From the NCBI RefSeq assembly GCF_034387475.1, contig NZ_JAXCIL010000001.1, positions 496,001 to 560,000 on the forward strand: DNA of 64,000 nucleotides, in the 5' to 3' direction. The first letter of the stretch is position 1, and each line of letters starts with the position of its first letter. Below, piece by piece: positions 53,748 to 62,185 of the stretch. Origin of the DNA: Pseudomonas sp. Teo4 (GTDB lineage Bacteria; Pseudomonadota; Gammaproteobacteria; Pseudomonadales; Pseudomonadaceae). Made by a program: the position numbers and the translations under genes. A model generated the notes under the pieces. The model was given only the letters and a program-made list of their open reading frames with translations, did no database searches and was not told the origin of the DNA.

Positions 53748-56135
53748 CTACCCTGGCATGCCAAGCAACTCCTTCAGCACCCGCGCCAGTTCTTCCGCCT
53801 GCACCGGCTTCTGGATCACCAGGCTGCCCGGCAAGTCCAACCCTTGCAGTTCGGCATAGCCGGTCAGGAAAACCACTGGCAGGCGTGGGAAGCGTTCACG
53901 CACGGCCTGGGCCAGTTGGGCGCCGTTGAATTCCGGCATGGCAAAGTCCGTCAGCAACAGGTCGATGCCCTCGTCCAGTTGCGCCAGCGCCTGCTCGCCG
54001 TTGTGTGCCTGACGTACCTGGTAACCGTACTGGCGCAACACGTCACCCATCATGTCACGCACCAGGTGGTCGTCATCCACCAGCAGCACCGTGCGGTCCC
54101 TGCCGCTTTCGCTGACCGACTGCGCCATGCTTGCCACGATGGGCCTGGCCTCGACTTCCTGTTTCACGGCCGGCAGGTACACCGCTACCTGGGTGCCGCG
54201 CCCTGGTTCGGTGTCGATGCGCACACCGCCGCCGGACTGTTTGGCAAAGCCGAACACCTGGGCCAGGCCCAGGCCAGAACCTTTGCCGATGTCCTTGGTG
54301 GTGAAGAAGGGCTCGAAGACTTTGGCCAATACTTCCTCGCTCATGCCGCACCCGGTGTCGCGGATACTCAGCATCACGTATTCGCCAGGCTCAGGGTCTT
54401 CCGGGCGCTGGGGACGTGCCTTGATGCGCGTGTTACGGGTAGAAAGCGTCAGCTGGCCACCATCGGTCATGGCATCCCGGGCATTGATGGCCAGGTTGAG
54501 GATGATCATCTCGGTCTGGGTCGGGTCGGTCAGCGCCTGCCAAAGGTTGTTGTCCAGGTCCAGGCGCACCGAAACATTGCCGCCCAGGGTGCGGCGCAGC
54601 AGTTCTTCCAGGCCGGTCAGTGTCTGGTTGAGGTTCAGTGGCACCGGCTCCAGGCGTTGGCGGCGAGAGAATGCCAGCAGCTGCGAGGTGAGCTTGGCGC
54701 CGCGCTCACCGGCTTCGCGGATGTGCGTCAGGCGCGTGCGGGCTTTGTTCAGGTCGGCTTTGTCCAGGTCGCGCTCAAGGAAGGTGGCGCCGGTGAGGAT
54801 CACCGTGAGCAGGTTGTTGAAGTCATGGGCGACCCCGGCCGTGAGCTGACCGACCGCCTCCAGCCGCTGCATCTGTTGCAGCGCGGCCTCGATGCGCTCG
54901 CGTTCGGTGATCTGTTCGCGCAGGCGGGTGTTGGCTTCGGCCAGGCCCAGCGCGGATTCACGCTCGCTGGTGATGTCACGGGCCACCACATAGAGCAGGG
55001 TGTCTTCAGGCACTACCACCCACGACAACCAGCGCTGCTGGCCGCCGGCATGCTGGATGCGGCTGACGAAACGGGCGCTGGTGCGGCCATGGGCCAGGGC
55101 GGCCAGTTCATTGAGCAGGGTTTCCTGATCGGTTTCAGGAAGCAGGTGCAGCAGCGAGGTCTGGCTCAGGCGCTCGCGGGAGAACCCCAGGCTGGCCTCC
55201 CAGGCCGGGTTCAGTGCGACGGGTGTGAGGTCTTTGTTCAGCACCGCCAGCAGGTCTTGTGACAACTCCCAGGCGCGGTCGCGCTCGCGGGTACGGCGCT
55301 CGACCCGCTCCCCGAGCATCTCGTTGAGTTGCTTCAACGCCTGTGTGGCCATGCGCTGGGTGTGGATGTCCTGCAGCACGCCAGAGAAGCGTACGCAGCG
55401 GCCTTCGACCAGTTGGCTCTGGCCGCTGCTGAGCAACCAGCGCGGCTCCAGGCCATGGGGTTGCGCGATGCGGAACTCGACCCGGTAATGGCCATCGCTG
55501 TCCGGGCTCATGGCCTGGTTCACGGCGTCGCGGACCAGCGCCAGGTCGTCGGGGTAGATGCCGGCGTAGAACACCTCAAGGCTCATCTCGGTGTCGGTGG
55601 GCAGGCCGAACAGGGTCTTGCACCTGTCATCCCACAGCAACAGGCCCTCCTGGGGGCGATAATCCCAGGTGCCCATGCCTGCAGCGTCGATGGCGATACG
55701 CGCCCGTGCCTCGACATCGGCCAGCGCTTCCTCGGCGCGGCGCCGACGTTGGCGCTCCTGCACCTCGGTCAGAGCCCGGCGTACGGCCTTGGGCAGCAGT
55801 GGCAGGTTTTTCTTGAGAACGTAATCGGTGGCGCCCAGGCGGATCATTTCCACCGCGTGCTCTTCGCCATAGATGCCAGACAGGAAAATGAACGGCACGT
55901 CCGGCGCCAGGCGCTGGGCGATGGCCAGCACCTCGGTGCCGGATGAGCCGGGCAGCACGCAGTCGCAGAGAATCAGGTCATAGTGACTTTCACGCAGGGC
56001 GTGCTCGACCCCGGCGTGGTTGAAGACCAGTTGCGACTGCACTTGCAGCCCGCTGCGCTCCAGGCGCACCAGGGTCAGCTCGGCGTCCATCGAGCTGTCT
56101 TCGACCATCAGCAGTTTGAGCGGTGTCGGCAGCAT
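53748..56135 (-). CDS. Hybrid sensor kinase with N-terminal receiver, PAS domains and C-terminal receiver
   Basis: The product is 795 residues from the ATG at 56135; a GTG at 56162 overlapping the upstream gene is an alternative. Domain order: receiver (about residues 6-125, Asp in LILCDCVLPG), PAS (about 135-260), PAS (about 295-405), HisKA with His in TAGVAHDFNNLLTVIL, HATPase (NLAINARDAM, DTGCGMSEEVLAKVFEPFFT, GSGLGLAQVFGFAKQSGG), and a C-terminal receiver (Asp in LLLTDFAMPEFNG). It is the third gene after the bacteriophytochrome, and its N-terminal receiver suggests it takes phosphate from that kinase. Confidence 0.9.
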   Translation of the reverse strand: MLPTPLKLLMVEDSSMDAELTLVRLERSGLQVQSQLVFNHAGVEHALRESHYDLILCDCVLPGSSGTEVLAIAQRLAPDVPFIFLSGIYGEEHAVEMIRLGATDYVLKKNLPLLPKAVRRALTEVQERQRRRRAEEALADVEARARIAIDAAGMGTWDYRPQEGLLLWDDRCKTLFGLPTDTEMSLEVFYAGIYPDDLALVRDAVNQAMSPDSDGHYRVEFRIAQPHGLEPRWLLSSGQSQLVEGRCVRFSGVLQDIHTQRMATQALKQLNEMLGERVERRTRERDRAWELSQDLLAVLNKDLTPVALNPAWEASLGFSRERLSQTSLLHLLPETDQETLLNELAALAHGRTSARFVSRIQHAGGQQRWLSWVVVPEDTLLYVVARDITSERESALGLAEANTRLREQITERERIEAALQQMQRLEAVGQLTAGVAHDFNNLLTVILTGATFLERDLDKADLNKARTRLTHIREAGERGAKLTSQLLAFSRRQRLEPVPLNLNQTLTGLEELLRRTLGGNVSVRLDLDNNLWQALTDPTQTEMIILNLAINARDAMTDGGQLTLSTRNTRIKARPQRPEDPEPGEYVMLSIRDTGCGMSEEVLAKVFEPFFTTKDIGKGSGLGLAQVFGFAKQSGGGVRIDTEPGRGTQVAVYLPAVKQEVEARPIVASMAQSVSESGRDRTVLLVDDDHLVRDMMGDVLRQYGYQVRQAHNGEQALAQLDEGIDLLLTDFAMPEFNGAQLAQAVRERFPRLPVVFLTGYAELQGLDLPGSLVIQKPVQAEELARVLKELLGMPG

Positions 56136-56148
56136 GTTCGCGCAGGCC

Positions 56149-56610
56149 TCAGTTGCTGCCACGGCGATTCAGCCGCAGTGAGCCGGGTGGTGGCTCGTTG
56201 AGTACGGCCCAGAACACGCCAAGGTCGGAAATCGCCGCAACGAACTCCTTGAACTCCACCGGTTTGACCACGTAGGCGTTGACCCCCAGCTCGTAGGCCC
56301 GCAACAGGTCCGGCTCTTCCCGCGAAGAAGTCAGCATCACCGTGGGGATGCTGCGCAGTTCAGGGGTTGCGCGAACCTCCTTGAGCACTTCCAGGCCATC
56401 GACCTTGGGCAACTTCAGGTCCAGCAACAGGACGGCAGGGTTGCCGTCATCGCGCTCGGCATAGGCGTTGCGGCGCAGCAGATAGTCGAGGGCGTCGGCG
56501 CCATCGCGCAGGACGATGACTTCGTTGGCCAACTGGCTACGCTCCAGGGCCAGGAGTGTCAGCTCCAGGTCACGAGGGTTGTCTTCAACCAGCAGGATAG
56601 GCTTGAGCAT
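56149..56610 (-). CDS. Rcp1-type single-domain response regulator
   Basis: A 153-residue CheY-like receiver with no output domain, starting MLKPILLVEDNPRDLELTLL at 56610. The acidic pair is VEDN, the phospho-acceptor Asp is in AVLLLDLKLPKVDG (about residue 69), Thr in VMLTSSREEPDL and Lys in YVVKPVEFKEF. The long loop before the Asp (NAYAERDDGNPA) is typical of phytochrome partners such as cyanobacterial Rcp1. It lies 7 bp after bphP and 13 bp before the hybrid kinase start, so the three form one operon. Confidence 0.92.
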   Translation of the reverse strand: MLKPILLVEDNPRDLELTLLALERSQLANEVIVLRDGADALDYLLRRNAYAERDDGNPAVLLLDLKLPKVDGLEVLKEVRATPELRSIPTVMLTSSREEPDLLRAYELGVNAYVVKPVEFKEFVAAISDLGVFWAVLNEPPPGSLRLNRRGSN

Positions 56611-56617
56611 GATGGTT

Positions 56618-58876
56618 TCAGGTACCTCCGTCAGTCGAGGGTTCGCGGGGGAGAGTGAAATGGAAGGCGGCGCCTTGGTCAATCTGGCCCTCGGCCCAGA
56701 CCCGGCCTTCATGACGCTCGATGATGCGTCGCACGCTCGCCAGGCCGATGCCGGTGCCTTCGAAGTCTTCCATGCGATGAAGGCGTTGGAACACGCCGAA
56801 CAGCTTGTTGGCATAGGCCATGTCAAAGCCTACGCCGTTGTCCCGCACGCAGATCTCGATTTCTTTCGGGTGTTCGAGGGCGTGTATGTCGATGCGAGCC
56901 GGCTCGCGCCCGCGCGTGTACTTGATGGCGTTAGCGATCAGGTTCTGCAGGGCCAGGTTGATGAAGGCGGGGTCGGCATACACCTTCGGCAGCGTGGCGA
57001 TGTTCCAGATGATTTCACGGCCCTGGTAATCCGGCGCCAGGTCGCTACGGATGGCGGTGATCAGGGCATTGAGGTCGACATCCGACAGGCGCAAGGCCGA
57101 GCGGCCCATCTGCGAGAAATTCAGCAGGTTGTCCACCAGGCTGCCGGCGAAGTGCGCGGCCTCGCCGATGTGCTGCAGGAAGCGCCGGCCACGTTCGCTC
57201 AGGCCTTGGCCCTCGATTTCGCCAAGCAGCTCGGTGTACCCGGCGATGTGGCGCAGAGGTGCCCTCAAGTCGTGGGACACGCTGTAGGAAAATGCTTCGA
57301 GTTCCTTGTTGGAACGACGCAACTCGTTGGCCAGTTGCGCCAGCTCTTCGGCCTTGCGCAGGACGATGCCCAGCACGGCGGTGCGCAACTCGACGACACC
57401 TTCGATGATCAGTGGGTCCCAGGGTTGGCAGTAGCCGCGCACGTCCTCCTGCCAGCGTTCGAAGCTGTGCCGCGGGTCGAGGTTGCCCTGTGGGCCGATG
57501 TGTTTTTCCGGGCGTCCGGCCCAGTGCACGGTACGAACCTGCTCGGGACGGAACCACAGCAGGTAGTGCGAGTGTATTTGTGAAATCGCCACGGCCAGCA
57601 CACCCGCCACGTGGCGAGTCAGTTCGGGAAGCTCGTCGATGTCGCGGCCCAGATTGTCGCTGTGGAACACCGCTTCGCCGTCGCGTCGCGACAGCCAGTG
57701 GACCAGAGCATTGACCTGCGCGGCCGGTGGCGTCTGGCCAATGAGTTCGCAGCGTTCGGCGGAGATGACCGCGGCCCCGGTGGCGCCGGCGAAGTCCAGC
57801 AGTACCTGCGGCAGGTGGTGCAGGCCATCGCTGACACTGTCATGGTCGGCCATCGATGAAATCATCCGTACGATATGCTGGCGCAGGTCGAGCAGCATGC
57901 GGGTACGGGCGTGGGACTCGCGCGATTCGATCTGCAGCGACAACACGCTGGCCAGCAGTTCGCAGGCGGTGCGGGTACGCAGATCCACGGTGCGCGGCTG
58001 CGCGTGGTGACACGAAATCAGCCCCCACAGCTGCCCGTCCACCACGATCGACAGTGACATGGAGGCCAGGGTGCCCATGTTGCGCATGTATTGCAGGTGC
58101 ACCGGCGAGACGCTGCGCAGCGTGGCGAAACTCATGTCCAGGGCCTTGCCGGTGCGAGGGTTGGCGGTTGGCACCAGGTTTGCCGGTCGGTAATTGGCGT
58201 CCTCGATCACCCGAATGCGGTTGACCCGGTACAGCTCGCGGGCCTGGCGCGGAATATCCGAGGCCGGAAAGCACAGGCCCAGATAGCGCGGATAGCCGTC
58301 ATCCGCCACCTCGGCCAGCACCTGGCCATTGCCCTCTTCATCGAAACGGTAGGCCTTGACCCGGCCAAAACCGGTGATGCGCTTGATCTGCTCCACCGAC
58401 TGTTGCAGCAACTCCTGCAGGCTGCCAGCAGTGTGCAGGCTACCGACGAAACCACGCACCAGCGGATAGTAGTCGCCATGGGCTTCGAGGCCTGTCGGGG
58501 TGCGCATGGGCTCGAACTCGGCGATCAGAACCTGATCATGGCGATGGACCAGCAAGCGCAGGGTATCCCCACAGGGTGAGCCTGGTCGCAGGCACACATC
58601 GCCGATGTGGAAGGGGAACACTTCCTCCGCAGGGAGCCGCTCGAGCTGCCCGCGCAGGTCGAAGGGGCCACTTACCAGATCGGCGAATGCACTGCCCACC
58701 AGCTCCTTGGCCGGCACGCCCAGCCAGCGCTCGAGGTTGTCGCTGGCCTGAAGGATGCGCAGGTCGTGCTCGTCCAGTACCAGCAGAAACCCGTGGGGCT
58801 GGATGCTGCCCGGCACCTGGATCGGCTCCTGGGCGCATCGCTCGAGGGCTTGGGCAAGCGCATTGTCTGCAGTCAT
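56618..58876 (-). CDS. bphP: Bacteriophytochrome histidine kinase
   Basis: A 752-residue red/far-red photoreceptor. Biliverdin-binding Cys14 is in the N-terminal extension (ALERCAQEPIQVPGSIQPHG), then PAS (about residues 20-120), GAF (about 140-310) with the chromophore motif FPASDIPRQARELYRVNRIR, and PHY (about 325-505) with the tongue motif WFRPEQVRTVHWAGRPEK (W-G/A-G). HisKA has FSYSVSHDLRAPLRHIAGYT and HATPase has LIANAIKYTRG, VRDNGVGFDM and GTGIGLASVRRI. No heme oxygenase gene (bphO) is adjacent, so biliverdin must come from elsewhere in the genome. Confidence 0.95.
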   Translation of the reverse strand: MTADNALAQALERCAQEPIQVPGSIQPHGFLLVLDEHDLRILQASDNLERWLGVPAKELVGSAFADLVSGPFDLRGQLERLPAEEVFPFHIGDVCLRPGSPCGDTLRLLVHRHDQVLIAEFEPMRTPTGLEAHGDYYPLVRGFVGSLHTAGSLQELLQQSVEQIKRITGFGRVKAYRFDEEGNGQVLAEVADDGYPRYLGLCFPASDIPRQARELYRVNRIRVIEDANYRPANLVPTANPRTGKALDMSFATLRSVSPVHLQYMRNMGTLASMSLSIVVDGQLWGLISCHHAQPRTVDLRTRTACELLASVLSLQIESRESHARTRMLLDLRQHIVRMISSMADHDSVSDGLHHLPQVLLDFAGATGAAVISAERCELIGQTPPAAQVNALVHWLSRRDGEAVFHSDNLGRDIDELPELTRHVAGVLAVAISQIHSHYLLWFRPEQVRTVHWAGRPEKHIGPQGNLDPRHSFERWQEDVRGYCQPWDPLIIEGVVELRTAVLGIVLRKAEELAQLANELRRSNKELEAFSYSVSHDLRAPLRHIAGYTELLGEIEGQGLSERGRRFLQHIGEAAHFAGSLVDNLLNFSQMGRSALRLSDVDLNALITAIRSDLAPDYQGREIIWNIATLPKVYADPAFINLALQNLIANAIKYTRGREPARIDIHALEHPKEIEICVRDNGVGFDMAYANKLFGVFQRLHRMEDFEGTGIGLASVRRIIERHEGRVWAEGQIDQGAAFHFTLPREPSTDGGT

Positions 58877-58961
58877 CTAAGAAACGCTCCTGTCATGTCC
58901 GTCCATGCATCGTGCATGCGTCTGATACAGGCTGTTGGTTGATAGGCACCGTAACAGAATG

Positions 58962-58981
58962 TAGGCCGTTTTACCGGCCTA
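58962..58981. promoter_or_regulatory. Hairpin in the bphP / csu divergent spacer
   Basis: TAGGCCG-TTTTAC-CGGCCTA is a perfect 7-bp inverted repeat in the 279-bp spacer between bphP and the pilus operon. It is a possible operator or a structured 5' leader. The rest of the spacer (58877-59155) must hold both promoters; I could not choose -10/-35 elements with confidence. Confidence 0.35.
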
Positions 58982-59155
58982 TGGCCATTGGAGGCAACGG
59001 ATGCGCCGTGGGTTCGGCGTGTGGGCAAATTTTCTTGCCTCCCCTGGCAAATCCCGGTTCGGCAGAATTAATACAAAAGAGTGGCGCCAGGCCATCACGG
59101 CGATTGCATTCCGCTGCTACGCTGAAACTCAGCACATAACGACAAGGATAATAGG

Positions 59156-59683
59156 GTGACGGAACGCTTTCTGGCCGCGCTGTTGGGCCTGTTGTTGAGC
59201 GCCAGTGCCGTGGCGACAGACTTCCTTGTGGAAGTGCGGGTTCAGGTAGAGCGCGGGTGCATGCTGGTCAACCAGCAGCGCGACGCCGGTGCGCAGGCCC
59301 TGGGGCGGATCGACCTGGGGGCTACCGCACGCCTGGACGGCCCTGGTGCGCCGCTGAGCGGCGTGCTGATCAGCCGGCGGCCACCGCGCCTGGAATGCAA
59401 CCCGGACACGCCGTACCAGGTGCGTGTCGACGGTGGCCAGCACGGCGGTGTCGGCGAGTTGCGGTTCCTGGCCAGCAAGGACGGCAAAGCCCGTCCCATT
59501 CCTTATCGTCTGTACAGCGACGCAGCCTGGCGCGAGCCGGTGGAGGCCGGGGTGCCGCACTCGGCGCGGGTGCCTGACAGCGGCTCGGTGGAGTTGCCCC
59601 TCTACGCCCGCATCGACAGCCTGGCCTGGGTGCCGCGGGCGGGGCTGTATGCCGACATGCTCAAAGTCACAGTGACTTGGTAG
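59156..59683 (+). CDS. Spore coat U (SCPU) domain pilin, first subunit gene
   Basis: The product is 175 residues with a GTG start at 59156 preceded by AAGGATAATAG. The signal peptide ends near residue 20 (LLLSASAVA-T). It is a Csu-type pilin with the conserved N-terminal Cys in VERGCMLVNQQ, the second Cys in RLECNPDTPY, and the terminal beta strand LYADMLKVTVTW. Subunits of this fold are assembled by donor-strand exchange through the periplasmic chaperone. It is the most divergent of the four subunits here, lacking the long Gly/Ser-rich strand of CsuA/B, so it may be a minor component. Confidence 0.85.
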   Translation: MTERFLAALLGLLLSASAVATDFLVEVRVQVERGCMLVNQQRDAGAQALGRIDLGATARLDGPGAPLSGVLISRRPPRLECNPDTPYQVRVDGGQHGGVGELRFLASKDGKARPIPYRLYSDAAWREPVEAGVPHSARVPDSGSVELPLYARIDSLAWVPRAGLYADMLKVTVTW

Positions 59684-59713
59684 GAAGCCCGCCATGCACA
59701 AGGACGCGATGCC

Positions 59714-60250
59714 ATGAACCGTACCTCGATTCTGTTGCTGAGCCTGGGTCAGCTGCTGTTGCCCAGTGGCATCGCCCATGGCACCACTACCGGGTTCATC
59801 CAGGCGCGTCTGGTCATCAGCGCCGCGTGCCAGATCAGCAGCGGCAGCGAGCAGCCCGCCAGTCTGGCCAACCCGGGTGTGATGGACTTCGGGGCACGTG
59901 GCCCGAACTGGGATCAGCCGTTGCGTAGCCAGGTTGACAAGGTGGCCGGCGAAGGTGGTCTGCAGATCAGCTGCACGCCCGAGGTCCGGGCCTTCAATGT
60001 TCGTATCAATGGTGGCCTCAATGGTAGCGACGGTGTTCGCAGGCTGAGTAATGGCCGCCAGACCATCGCCTATCAACTGGCGCTCGACCCTGGCGGTAAC
60101 AGCCATTACGGCATCGGCCAGGCGCATGCATTCATCGTCAGCAGCACCCGACAAGTACCCATCCCCATCTACGGCGTAGTGGTGGCGCAATCACGTGCGC
60201 TGCCTGCCGGGCTGTATCGCGACACCCTGAGAGTGACCCTGGACTGGTAA
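59714..60250 (+). CDS. Spore coat U (SCPU) domain pilin, second subunit gene
   Basis: A 178-residue protein with a signal peptide (to about residue 24). SCPU pattern: LVISAACQISSGS, GLQISCTPEVRAFNVRINGG, YGIGQAHAFIVSSTRQVPIP and terminal LYRDTLRVTLDW. The disulfide pair (about Cys36 and Cys85) is conserved with the other subunits. It lies 30 bp after the first subunit. Probably a minor pilus subunit equivalent to CsuA or CsuB, or to CupE2/E3 of P. aeruginosa. Confidence 0.85.
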   Translation: MNRTSILLLSLGQLLLPSGIAHGTTTGFIQARLVISAACQISSGSEQPASLANPGVMDFGARGPNWDQPLRSQVDKVAGEGGLQISCTPEVRAFNVRINGGLNGSDGVRRLSNGRQTIAYQLALDPGGNSHYGIGQAHAFIVSSTRQVPIPIYGVVVAQSRALPAGLYRDTLRVTLDW

Positions 60251-60268
60251 GCACGCAAGGAGACTCCG

Positions 60269-60802
60269 ATGCGCACGACTATCGCCCACTGCATTTTCGC
60301 TGGCCTCGGCTTGGCCCTGGCGGCCCAGGCCCAGGCCGTTACGGTGACTGGCACCATCAGCTCGACTCTGATTCTGACCGCCGCCTGCCAGGTCAATGGC
60401 AGTGGGGCGACCACGGGGTTGAACTTCGGCACGCTCAACTTCGGCACGCAGGATACCCTGTTCACCTCCGCCAATGGGCAGGTGCTCGGTGGTGGAGGCG
60501 GGGCCATGAGCATTCTCTGCTCGGCCGGTACCGTGCCGATCGTCAAGGTACGCGCGGGTGCCCATGACGGCCTTTCCAGTGGCGGCACCCGTGCCCTGGC
60601 CGACGGCAGCGGCAATTTCGTGCCCTACGACTTCTATACCGACGCCGGGCACACACAGGTGCTGGCCATCGACGGCACCATCAGCCTGCCGACCAGCACC
60701 GGTGTGGCCCAGACGGTCAACCTGTATGGTCAGGCGCGCGGCAAGACCGGCTTGCCGGCTGGGACATACACCGACACCGTGGCAGTCGAGCTGTCGTTCT
60801 GA
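60269..60802 (+). CDS. Spore coat U (SCPU) domain pilin, third subunit gene
   Basis: A 177-residue protein with a signal peptide (to about residue 22, AAQAQA). It has TISSTLILTAACQVNGSGAT, LNFGTLNFGTQDTLFT, AMSILCSAGTVPIVKVRAGA and PAGTYTDTVAVELSF, the last being the donor-strand acceptor end. Its Thr/Gly-rich composition and the LNFGT motif are those of the major subunit CsuA/B, so this or the fourth gene is the best candidate for the shaft. It starts after AAGGAGACTCCG. Confidence 0.87.
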   Translation: MRTTIAHCIFAGLGLALAAQAQAVTVTGTISSTLILTAACQVNGSGATTGLNFGTLNFGTQDTLFTSANGQVLGGGGGAMSILCSAGTVPIVKVRAGAHDGLSSGGTRALADGSGNFVPYDFYTDAGHTQVLAIDGTISLPTSTGVAQTVNLYGQARGKTGLPAGTYTDTVAVELSF

Positions 60803-60805
60803 GCC

Positions 60806-61309
60806 ATGCGCCGCTGCCTGAGCGGGTGCCTCGCGGGGGTAGGGGTGTTGCTGGCCGCACCGCTGGGGGCGGTGACCAGCAGCACCTTCCAGGTTTCCGC
60901 GCAAATCGTCGCCGGCTGTCTGGTCGTGGGCAACGTGAGCAACTACGGCCTGCTCGATTTCGGCACTCAGTCGGCGCTTGCGAGCGGCACCCTCAGCACC
61001 TCCCTGGGCGGCACTACGGTGACATTCCAATGCACCCCGGGTGTATCGATGAGCATGAGCCTGGACGGCGGCCAGAACCCCGCCAGTGGTACGCGCAATC
61101 TCAAACGCAGTGGCGGTACGCAATTGCTTGCGTATCAGTTGTACAGCGATGCGGCCTACAGCCAGGCGCTGAGTATCGGGGCAAGCGCCACGGTCAGCTA
61201 CAGCGACCCCGCCGCAATCAAATTACCGGTCTATGGCCGGACGACATTGACCGGCACTTTGCCGGCAGGCACCTACACCGATGTGGTGCAAGTGACGGTG
61301 ACCTGGTGA
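60806..61309 (+). CDS. Spore coat U (SCPU) domain pilin, fourth subunit gene
   Basis: A 167-residue protein with a signal peptide (to about residue 23). It has IVAGCLVVGNVSNYGLLDFG, TVTFQCTPGVSMSMSLDGGQ, GTQLLAYQLYSDAAYSQALS and PAGTYTDVVQVTVTW. It starts 3 bp after the third subunit stop, without its own strong ribosome site, so translation is coupled. It is closest in pattern to CupE1/CsuA/B-like shaft pilins. Confidence 0.87.
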   Translation: MRRCLSGCLAGVGVLLAAPLGAVTSSTFQVSAQIVAGCLVVGNVSNYGLLDFGTQSALASGTLSTSLGGTTVTFQCTPGVSMSMSLDGGQNPASGTRNLKRSGGTQLLAYQLYSDAAYSQALSIGASATVSYSDPAAIKLPVYGRTTLTGTLPAGTYTDVVQVTVTW

Positions 61310-61348
61310 CACAGCCGGCAACCATGACAAGAAACCAAGGAGAGCAGT

Positions 61349-62125
61349 ATGGCGTCAGGCGTGCAGTGGGCGCGAGGGTTGTTGGGGCTGTTGCTGCTGG
61401 CCAGTGTGCCGGCAGGGGCCGCCACGTCGGTATTGATCTGGCCGATTGATCCGGTTCTGGAGGCTGGCCAGAAGGCGGGTGCGTTGTGGCTGGAAAACCG
61501 TGGGACCGCTCCGACCAGCTTGCAGGTGCGCGTCTTCGCCTGGCGCCAGGGCGACTATCAAGAGCAGTTCCAGGCCCAGCGCGACATCATCGGCAGCCCG
61601 CCGGTTGCCACTATCGCACCGGGGCAGAAGCAACTGGTGCGGCTGACGCGTATCGCTAACTCACCCGTCGGCCAGGAACAGGCCTACCGCATCATCATCG
61701 ATGAAATCCCTTCGCCGTTGCCAACCGACACATCCAGCCAGGGCACGACCGCGGCCATCCGCCTGCAGATGCGTTATTCGGTACCGCTGTTCGTCTATGG
61801 CGAAGGCCTGTGGGGCAAACCCGACCCTGAAGGCAGGCGCAGCGCCGACAGTGTTGGCAAGCCGCAGCTGAGCTGGCGCGCGGTGACAGTGCAGGGCAAG
61901 CCTTATGTGGAACTGCGCAACACCGGCCCGGTTCACGCTCGCCTGACCGACGTGGTGGTGCAGCAAGGCAACCAGTCCAGGCCGCTGGCCGAGGGCCTGC
62001 TGGGGTATGTACTGCCGGGGGCCAGCATGCGTTGGCCGGCGCCGATGGCGCCGAATGCCGGCAGCGTGCTCAAAGGCCGGGTCAACGGCCAGGAACTGGC
62101 CGAAGCCATCCGTCAGGGCCAATGA
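61349..62125 (+). CDS. csuC: Periplasmic pilus chaperone of the Csu/CupE type
   Basis: A 258-residue two-domain immunoglobulin-fold chaperone with a signal peptide (to about residue 26). The N-terminal domain begins TSVLIWPIDPVLEAGQKAGA and carries the archaic-type G1/F1 edge (VATIAPGQKQLVRLTRIANS). AYRIIIDEIP is the chaperone signature, and VELRNTGPVHARLTDVVVQQ lies in domain 2. It delivers folded pilins to the usher. Its start follows CAAGGAGAGCAGT. The usher gene begins about 60 bp further on. Confidence 0.9.
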   Translation: MASGVQWARGLLGLLLLASVPAGAATSVLIWPIDPVLEAGQKAGALWLENRGTAPTSLQVRVFAWRQGDYQEQFQAQRDIIGSPPVATIAPGQKQLVRLTRIANSPVGQEQAYRIIIDEIPSPLPTDTSSQGTTAAIRLQMRYSVPLFVYGEGLWGKPDPEGRRSADSVGKPQLSWRAVTVQGKPYVELRNTGPVHARLTDVVVQQGNQSRPLAEGLLGYVLPGASMRWPAPMAPNAGSVLKGRVNGQELAEAIRQGQ

Positions 62126-62185
62126 ACCTTCAGCTGATTGCTTGGCAGTGGCTAGGGAGGCCCCGGCAATGGTTGGAATCCGTGT

